In this document: in pieces, positions 6,656-10,642 of the stretch | How positions within the stretch are numbered: position 1 is the stretch's first letter | Layout: the number at the start of each line of letters is the position of its first letter | Assembly: GCA_003217835.1 (NCBI GenBank) | Contig: QHMQ01000143.1 | Location: forward strand, 1 to 10,642 | Direction: 5' to 3' | Length of the DNA stretch: 10,642 bases | Source of the DNA: Verrucomicrobiota bacterium | Lineage (GTDB): Bacteria; Verrucomicrobiota; Verrucomicrobiia; Chthoniobacterales; UBA10450 | Program-made: the position numbers and the translations under genes | Notes under the pieces: model-generated | The model's database searches: none | Seen by the model: the letters and a program-made list of their open reading frames with translations, nothing else | What the model was told of the DNA's origin: nothing

Positions 6656-6851
6656 GATGGCAAAGTAGATCGTCTATAAGCGCGCGTCATCGGGGAGTTT
6701 GCCTGATGCTATTGGGCAGCCTAGAGCAGTCACCGCTTGACTCTAATTTGCGCCGCGGTTTGTTGAGCAAAGCCAAATGAAGCGTGCCACAAAAACTGAT
6801 TCCGAAAATGCATAAATTGCCTCCAGCGCAAGCGCGGAGCCCAAACGACCG
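6656..6851. promoter_or_regulatory. Divergent intergenic region between rph and the glycosyltransferase cluster
   Basis: This 196-bp gap must hold promoters for both directions, but no strong consensus pair is visible. On the minus strand a TATAGA about 25 bases before the rph ATG could be a -10 element, without a good -35. On the plus strand TTGACT at 6737-6742 is -35-like with no matching -10, and CATAAA at 6811 is a weak -10 candidate. A short hairpin (6821-6839: CTCC, a bulged A, then GCG pairing with CGC, closed by GGAG) contains the only SD-like GGAG ahead of the ATG at 6852. Confidence 0.3.
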
Positions 6852-7142
6852 ATGAGAAAAGGTGCGAGAAAACAGGTGAAAGCTAGGAAGAGAAGTGCAA
6901 GAATGATCTCGGGCCGTAGCTCCGCAATCAGGGAAACTGAGGAAGCACGTGCTCTTCTTGAGAATCAACTCGGCAGTCTTTACTGGTGGGTTTTCAACGC
7001 TTGCAAGATGAAAGGGTTCATTCGGGCAAAAGCATTGTACGAAGCTGCAGAACGCAGGCTCAATGCAGGCGACGCGCATTCGGACAGTCCGGAACAGTCG
7101 CCTGCTGTGCGGAGAAAAGCCCGGAGCCTCCAAAAAAAATAG
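6852..7142 (+). CDS. Small basic hypothetical protein
   Basis: I do not recognise this 96-residue protein. Its first 18 residues are strongly basic (MRKGARKQVKARKRSARM), suggesting nucleic-acid or acidic-surface binding, or simply a disordered tail. The middle (about residues 27-72) looks helical, with ETEEARALLENQLGSLYWWV followed by KALYEAAERRL, and the C-terminus is again polar and basic. No signal peptide or membrane helix is seen. Support for it being real is moderate: it fills the space between the divergent promoter region and the first glycosyltransferase, ends 2 bases before that gene's probable GTG start, and has an SD-like GGAG 12 bases upstream. The alternative is that it is untranslated leader; overlapping frames there look worse. 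Confidence 0.55.
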   Translation: MRKGARKQVKARKRSARMISGRSSAIRETEEARALLENQLGSLYWWVFNACKMKGFIRAKALYEAAERRLNAGDAHSDSPEQSPAVRRKARSLQKK

Positions 7143-7144
7143 CC

Positions 7145-8626
7145 GTGGCTCATCGCGCTGACACCCGGGCCGACGGGGCACTCCCGCCTCCTAATCTAGT
7201 TTCTGTAATTATCCCCTGTTACAACCACGCCCATTTTCTTGAGCAAGCGATCAAGAGTGTTCTGACGCAGAGTTATTCGGACTTCGAGATTATCGTGGTG
7301 GACGATGGCTCAACGGACAACACCACCGAAGTTGTTAGGCGCCATTCCCCGGTGCGCTATGTTTATCAGGAAAATGCCGGTCTCTCGAGCGCTCGCAACA
7401 CGGGGCTGCGGCATAGCCGCGGTAAGTTTCTCGTTTTTCTCGATGCCGACGACCGGCTCCTTCCGCATGCACTGGAAACAGGAGTCGGCTGTATCCGCGA
7501 ACGTCCGGAGTGCGCGTTTGTTTCGGGTCGTTGTCGGGTGATCGATTCAAAAGGAGCGATTCTTCCTTCACCAAAACAGCTTCAAATAGAACGCGAGCAT
7601 TATGTGCAGCTACTTCGCGGGGGCACCTACATTTGGTGTCCTGCGACAGTGCTCTATCAGCGGTGCGTCTTCGAATTTGTGCACGGTTTTAATCCCAAGG
7701 TGAATCCAGCTGCAGATTACGATTTGTACCTGCGAGTTACGAGAGATTTTCCGGTTTATAGCCACGCTCAAATAGTTGCGGAATATCGAAAGCACAGTTC
7801 AAACATGTCGCGCGATGTTTCGCGGATGCAGCATGCCGCACTTGCCGCTCACGAAGCACAATCGAACTTCGTAAAGGCGAATTGCCACTATAGAGAGGCG
7901 TATGATGCCGGCCAATCGTTTTGGAAAAACGATTACCCCTTTCAGCAAATGGTGACGAGGATCCAACAAGTCGTCCGGGAGCACCTTCCCCGGGATGCGT
8001 CGATTGCCGTCGCAAGTTCTGGCAATACGGAGTTGCTTCGTTTGGATGGCCGGCGAGCCTGGCATTTCCCACCGGCGGAGCCGGACCGCAGAGGAGAATT
8101 ATTTGCCCAAGGAGCCGAAGGCTCGGCAATCACGTCGCCTTGGATCGAGGCCGGAATGACATACGAATTCAGCCTCTATGGCGGGCCCGAATTTTCAAGA
8201 CAACTGGCCCGGGTCTTGGTTAAAGGTGTTGCGGATCCGTTCCCGATCGCAAGCGCTGAAGCAGCGCCCCAAGAACCTGTGCGCCTGGACGGGGTTCTAT
8301 TGACGGCAATTCCAAATCCGGTCCACGCTAGTGAGGAGCCGGGCGTGACTAATATCACATGGAGTACTGGGGACGGCTCCGAAGGGCAGCTATATGTATC
8401 GAGCATGGGTGTGTATGCGGGCCGCGATCCGGCCGATAGCGATGAAGCTTTGCATCTCTTGGAGTCAACCAAAGCGAGAGGCGCCCAATACCTGGTAATT
8501 CCTGCAAAATCTTTTTGGTGGCTCGATCATTATCAAAAATTTCGCGAACATGTAGAAGCTCGGTACCCGGCCGTCGCGCGAGATGAAGAGACGTGTATCA
8601 TCTTTGACTTGCGCGAATCGTCGTAA
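7145..8626 (+). CDS. Family 2 glycosyltransferase with Ig-like and FWWLDHY C-terminal extension
   Basis: The N-terminal half is a GT-A family 2 glycosyltransferase: VSVIIPCYNHAHFLEQAI (from about residue 19), IIVVDDGSTDNT (donor nucleotide site), ENAGLSSARNTGL, and the metal-binding DADD at Asp100-Asp103, followed by IWCPATVLYQR and ADYDLYLR (Asp191) on the acceptor side. It should transfer a sugar from a nucleotide donor during cell-surface glycan synthesis; specificity cannot be read. After a helical linker (about 225-282) comes an extension of some 210 residues: IAVASSGNTELLRLDGRRAWHF, Ig-like pieces (GSAITSPWIEAGMTYEFSLYGG, then TAIPNPV and ITWSTGDGSEGQLYVS), and a closing RGAQYLVIPAKSFWWLDHY. 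No membrane helix is seen. Start chosen: GTG at 7145, 2 bases after the preceding stop; a longer in-frame ORF from 6986 would overlap the small gene and has an implausible N-terminus. Length 493 residues. Confidence 0.85.
   Translation: MAHRADTRADGALPPPNLVSVIIPCYNHAHFLEQAIKSVLTQSYSDFEIIVVDDGSTDNTTEVVRRHSPVRYVYQENAGLSSARNTGLRHSRGKFLVFLDADDRLLPHALETGVGCIRERPECAFVSGRCRVIDSKGAILPSPKQLQIEREHYVQLLRGGTYIWCPATVLYQRCVFEFVHGFNPKVNPAADYDLYLRVTRDFPVYSHAQIVAEYRKHSSNMSRDVSRMQHAALAAHEAQSNFVKANCHYREAYDAGQSFWKNDYPFQQMVTRIQQVVREHLPRDASIAVASSGNTELLRLDGRRAWHFPPAEPDRRGELFAQGAEGSAITSPWIEAGMTYEFSLYGGPEFSRQLARVLVKGVADPFPIASAEAAPQEPVRLDGVLLTAIPNPVHASEEPGVTNITWSTGDGSEGQLYVSSMGVYAGRDPADSDEALHLLESTKARGAQYLVIPAKSFWWLDHYQKFREHVEARYPAVARDEETCIIFDLRESS
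8513..8547 (+). repeat. 35-bp tract identical in both glycosyltransferase genes (second copy 9971-10005)
   Basis: These 35 bases, encoding the FWWLDHYQKFRE core of the C-terminal module, recur without a mismatch at 9971-10005, 1458 bases downstream. Flanking sequence of the two genes has diverged clearly at both DNA and protein level, so this is the most conserved patch between the paralogues. Confidence 0.85.
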
Positions 8627-9192
8627 TGAGCGTGGCCAAGGCGGTAAAACAGAGCGCCGCGGTTTCCGCTGACGGGTCACACAAGAACGTGCCTATGCCG
8701 GAGTCCGGTCTCGCCTCAGTAATCATACCATGCTATAACCAGGCACATTTCCTTCACGAGGCAATCGAGAGCGCATCAGCTCAAACCTATTCCCATCGCG
8801 AGATCCTCGTTGTGGACGATGGCTCCACCGACAACACTGCGAAGGTGACTGCCAGCTATCCGGGGGTACGGTACGTTCGCCAGGAAAATTTGGGGGTTGC
8901 AAGCGCCCGAAACACAGGGTTCAAGCAAAGCCGGGGCGAATACCTGGTTTTCCTCGACGCCGACGACCGGCTGCTGCCCGAGGCCCTGAGAGTTGGAGTT
9001 GATTGCCTGCGCCAGCATCCTGACTGCGCGTTCGCTGCTGGTTTCTGCAGGCTCATTGTCGCGGATGGGTCGCTCCTCGATGATGAGCCTTCGGGGCAAT
9101 TATCGAATTTGGTGCCCTGGTTCGGTCATTTACCAGCGGACCGCGTTCGATGTCGTCAACGGTTTCGACCCCTCGTTAGGTCCAGGGGCTGA
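8626..9192 (+). pseudogene. Second family 2 glycosyltransferase, N-terminal part (frame broken)
   Basis: This reading frame starts at the ATG of TAATG, sharing one base with the stop of the upstream paralogue, which suggests coupled translation. It encodes the donor-binding half of a GT-A family 2 enzyme closely similar to its neighbour: SVIIPCYNQAHFLHEAI, LVVDDGSTDNT, ENLGVASARNTGF and DADDRLLPEAL (Asp111-Asp114). Homology to the paralogue stops at about residue 151 (position 9078). From there the frame reads into unrelated residues and ends at 9192, while the matching sequence continues one frame over. Compared with the intact paralogue about 38 bases are missing at the junction. If the sequence is right, the product is a 188-residue truncated enzyme lacking the acceptor-binding part; I treat it with the next entry as one broken gene. 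Confidence 0.75.
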
Positions 9193-10162
9193 CTATGATT
9201 TATATCTTCGCATCACGCGAGATTCTCCAATCTTCTGTCACAACCGATTTGTGGCAGACTATCGGCTCCACCGCTCCAGTATGTCTGCCGATCATTTATC
9301 CATGCTTCGAGAGATGCTCAAGGCCCTCGACTCACAGTGGGAATTTGTGAAAGGAAGGGATTCCCACATCGAGGCATTCGAAACTGGCAGGAGATACTGG
9401 CAAGATTACTACGAGTCCTTGCAAATGAGCGATCGAATCCTGGAGGTCGCGCAGGCCAGCCTCCCGCTGCACGCCACCGTCGCAGTGGCCACAAACGGCA
9501 AAAATGAACTACTGAAATTGGGGGACCGCCGTGCATGGCATTTTCCGCAAACGGGCGCCGATGAGCGAGGGCGGCTCTTTCGACAGGGTCCGAAAGGCTC
9601 GGCTGACGTGCCCTGGATCCAGGCTGGAATGAGGTACGAATTCCGGCTCTTTGGCGGGCCGGAATACGTGAAACAGCTTGCCGCGATTTCAGTAACTGGC
9701 GTCCCAGATGCGACTCCGAGGGCTACTGTAGGTCCTGTTGCACTAGATCAGGCATGCCTGATAGCTGTCCCGAATCCGGTCCCGGTTCCAAACCGATTCG
9801 GCCGAACCACCATCACCTGGAATACCGGCGACGGCTCCGAAGGTCGGATTTACCTTTCGGAGGGCGGCAACTATGATGGCCGCCGTCCGAACGACAGCGC
9901 CGAGGCTATTAACCGCTTGGAAGCCATCCGAGCCCGAGGCGCACAATACCTATTGCTGCCAGCTACGGCATTTTGGTGGCTCGATCATTATCAAAAATTT
10001 CGCGAGCATCTAGATGCTCATTATCGAGTCATCGTGCGCGACGAAAACACATGTATCATTTTCGACTTGCGACAAACCAAGGCCAATGGCGACGACTCGC
10101 CGAATGAAACGAAGGCGGAAATCAAAATCGACCAAGCGCGCCGTGACCCATTGTTTATCTGA
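9080..10162 (+). pseudogene. Second family 2 glycosyltransferase, C-terminal part with Ig-like and FWWLDHY extension
   Basis: This frame carries the remainder of the second glycosyltransferase. From SLRGNYRIWCPGSVIYQR it aligns with the intact paralogue (QLLRGGTYIWCPATVLYQR), then ADYDLYLRITRD, the helical linker, VAVATNGKNELLKLGDRRAW, the Ig-like pieces (KGSADVPWIQAGMRYEFRLFGG, then IAVPNPVPV and ITWNTGDGSEGRIYLS) and RGAQYLLLPATAFWWLDHY, ending in a polar tail of about 30 residues beyond the paralogue's end. Two adjacent ATGs (9080, 9083) could in principle restart translation; the same frame is open from 8993, but there it runs antiparallel to sense in the wrong frame of the N-terminal domain. 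A protein made from here would lack the nucleotide-sugar site and could not be a glycosyltransferase by itself. Confidence 0.75.
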
Positions 10163-10180
10163 AAACAGACCAACGGTCTG
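10162..10180 (-). terminator. Terminator for the acyltransferase gene
   Basis: CAGACC (10166-10171) and GGTCTG (10175-10180) form a perfect 6-bp stem with loop AAC. Read on the minus strand the stem is followed directly by TTTT (complement of 10162-10165). It starts 12 bases past the stop codon of the minus-strand acyltransferase gene and sits between convergent genes. Confidence 0.55.
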
Positions 10181-10192
10181 CGTATTGAACGT

Positions 10193-10642
10193 TTAACCGG
10201 CGGGAGCTCGGGAAATGGCTGTGTCCGAGCGGGGAATTTGCGCTCTTCCTCCAAGCCTGTTTTTAATGCGCAAGAACGGCAGCTCGATAAATCGAAAACT
10301 GAGCCAGGAGACGAGTATGACGCTGGCGAACCAGATTACGAAAATCACCAACCCGCGAATCGAGAACGCGTTGATCGGCTGGAGGTAGTACATGTAGACG
10401 CCAAGGAGAGGCAGGTGGGAAAGATACGCGCCGTACGAAATCCGGCCGAGAAAAACGAGCGGCGGAAAATTCAGAATGAACGGAGCAGTTCCTTGCAAGC
10501 AGGTTAAAATTAATGTCGCAGCCCAGATACCGATCACACCAAAGCCCCAGACGTACTGGTAATTAAATATGCCCGCGGTCAAATGCGGCCAGCCAAGCGT
10601 TCGCCAGTACGACCCAGCCGCAGAAGCCCCCATGAAATAATT
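10193..10642 (-). CDS. Acyltransferase 3 family membrane protein, C-terminal part (cut by window)
   Basis: The minus-strand frame is open to the right edge, so the start lies outside; about 149 residues are present. It resembles the end of acyltransferase-3 (OafA/YrhL-like) integral membrane proteins, which O-acylate (often O-acetylate) sugars of lipopolysaccharide, exopolysaccharide or other glycans. Visible are hydrophobic segments around VWGFGVIGIWAATLILTCL, the family-typical VFLGRISYGAYLSHLPLL, and GLVIFVIWFASVILVSWLSF followed by FIELPFLRIKNR, the usual closing motif after the last helix, then a polar tail of about 20 residues. The conserved N-terminal catalytic histidine region is not in the window, so activity cannot be judged. 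Together with gmd and the glycosyltransferases it points to synthesis of an acylated surface polysaccharide. Confidence 0.88.
   Translation of the reverse strand, partial: NYFMGASAAGSYWRTLGWPHLTAGIFNYQYVWGFGVIGIWAATLILTCLQGTAPFILNFPPLVFLGRISYGAYLSHLPLLGVYMYYLQPINAFSIRGLVIFVIWFASVILVSWLSFRFIELPFLRIKNRLGGRAQIPRSDTAISRAPAG

Noticed and set aside
6986..7144. Upstream ATG extension of the first glycosyltransferase
   Set aside because: The extra 53 residues overlap the small gene in another frame, are Cys- and Arg-rich and unlike a GT-A N-terminus; GTG 7145 gives a start about 18 residues before the conserved VSVIIPCYN, similar to the paralogue.
6687..7181. Minus-strand open frame of 164 codons opposite the small basic gene, rich in cysteine
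   Set aside because: The Cys- and Phe-rich translation looks like the reverse complement of Gly/Ala/Lys-rich sense codons; it would run into the rph promoter region and shows no recognisable motif. The plus-strand frame fits the context better.

Overview
The window reads as a stretch of bacterial chromosome with two parts: a conserved housekeeping block on the left and an accessory surface-polysaccharide block on the right. GC content is moderate to slightly high. The order coaD, DUF177, rpmF, plsX, fabH, tatD, the weak or absent Shine-Dalgarno sites, the TatD insertion and the GTTGAG-type intergenic repeats make me lean towards Verrucomicrobiota (a soil Chthoniobacterales-like lineage). That placement is inference only; no rRNA or other decisive marker is present.

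Left block, positions 1-4817, all on the plus strand: the 3' part of coaD (CoA synthesis) is cut by the window edge. It overlaps a DUF177/YceD gene by 4 bp, then comes rpmF (ribosomal protein bL32). After rpmF two hairpins lie in tandem, the second with a T-run typical of an intrinsic terminator. plsX and fabH follow with a 38-bp overlap and link phospholipid synthesis to the start of fatty acid elongation. After a short gap filled by an imperfect inverted repeat comes a TatD-family hydrolase, whose first codons are encoded by one repeat arm. It overlaps by 4 bp a small lipoprotein L,D-transpeptidase (YkuD fold).

Middle, 4818-6655, minus strand: rph (RNase PH) is transcribed towards gmd (GDP-mannose 4,6-dehydratase). 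gmd converges on the L,D-transpeptidase gene, with a hairpin between the two stop codons. No GDP-fucose synthase or other GDP-mannose gene adjoins gmd here.

Right block, 6656-10642: a 196-bp divergent intergenic region leads to a small, very basic hypothetical protein. Next are two tandem paralogous family 2 glycosyltransferases that share an unusual long C-terminal extension. The extension contains Ig-like half-motifs in swapped order and a terminal FWWLDHYQKFRE module. The second paralogue is broken by a net deletion and frameshift near 9079-9097, so it is either a pseudogene, a split gene or an assembly artefact. A convergent acyltransferase-3 membrane protein, cut by the right edge, completes a likely glycan assembly and modification neighbourhood.

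The observations most worth a second look are the glycosyltransferase pair (architecture, frameshift, identical 35-bp tract) and the inverted repeat that supplies the tatD N-terminus. I see no CRISPR array, tRNA, rRNA, transposase or phage gene.
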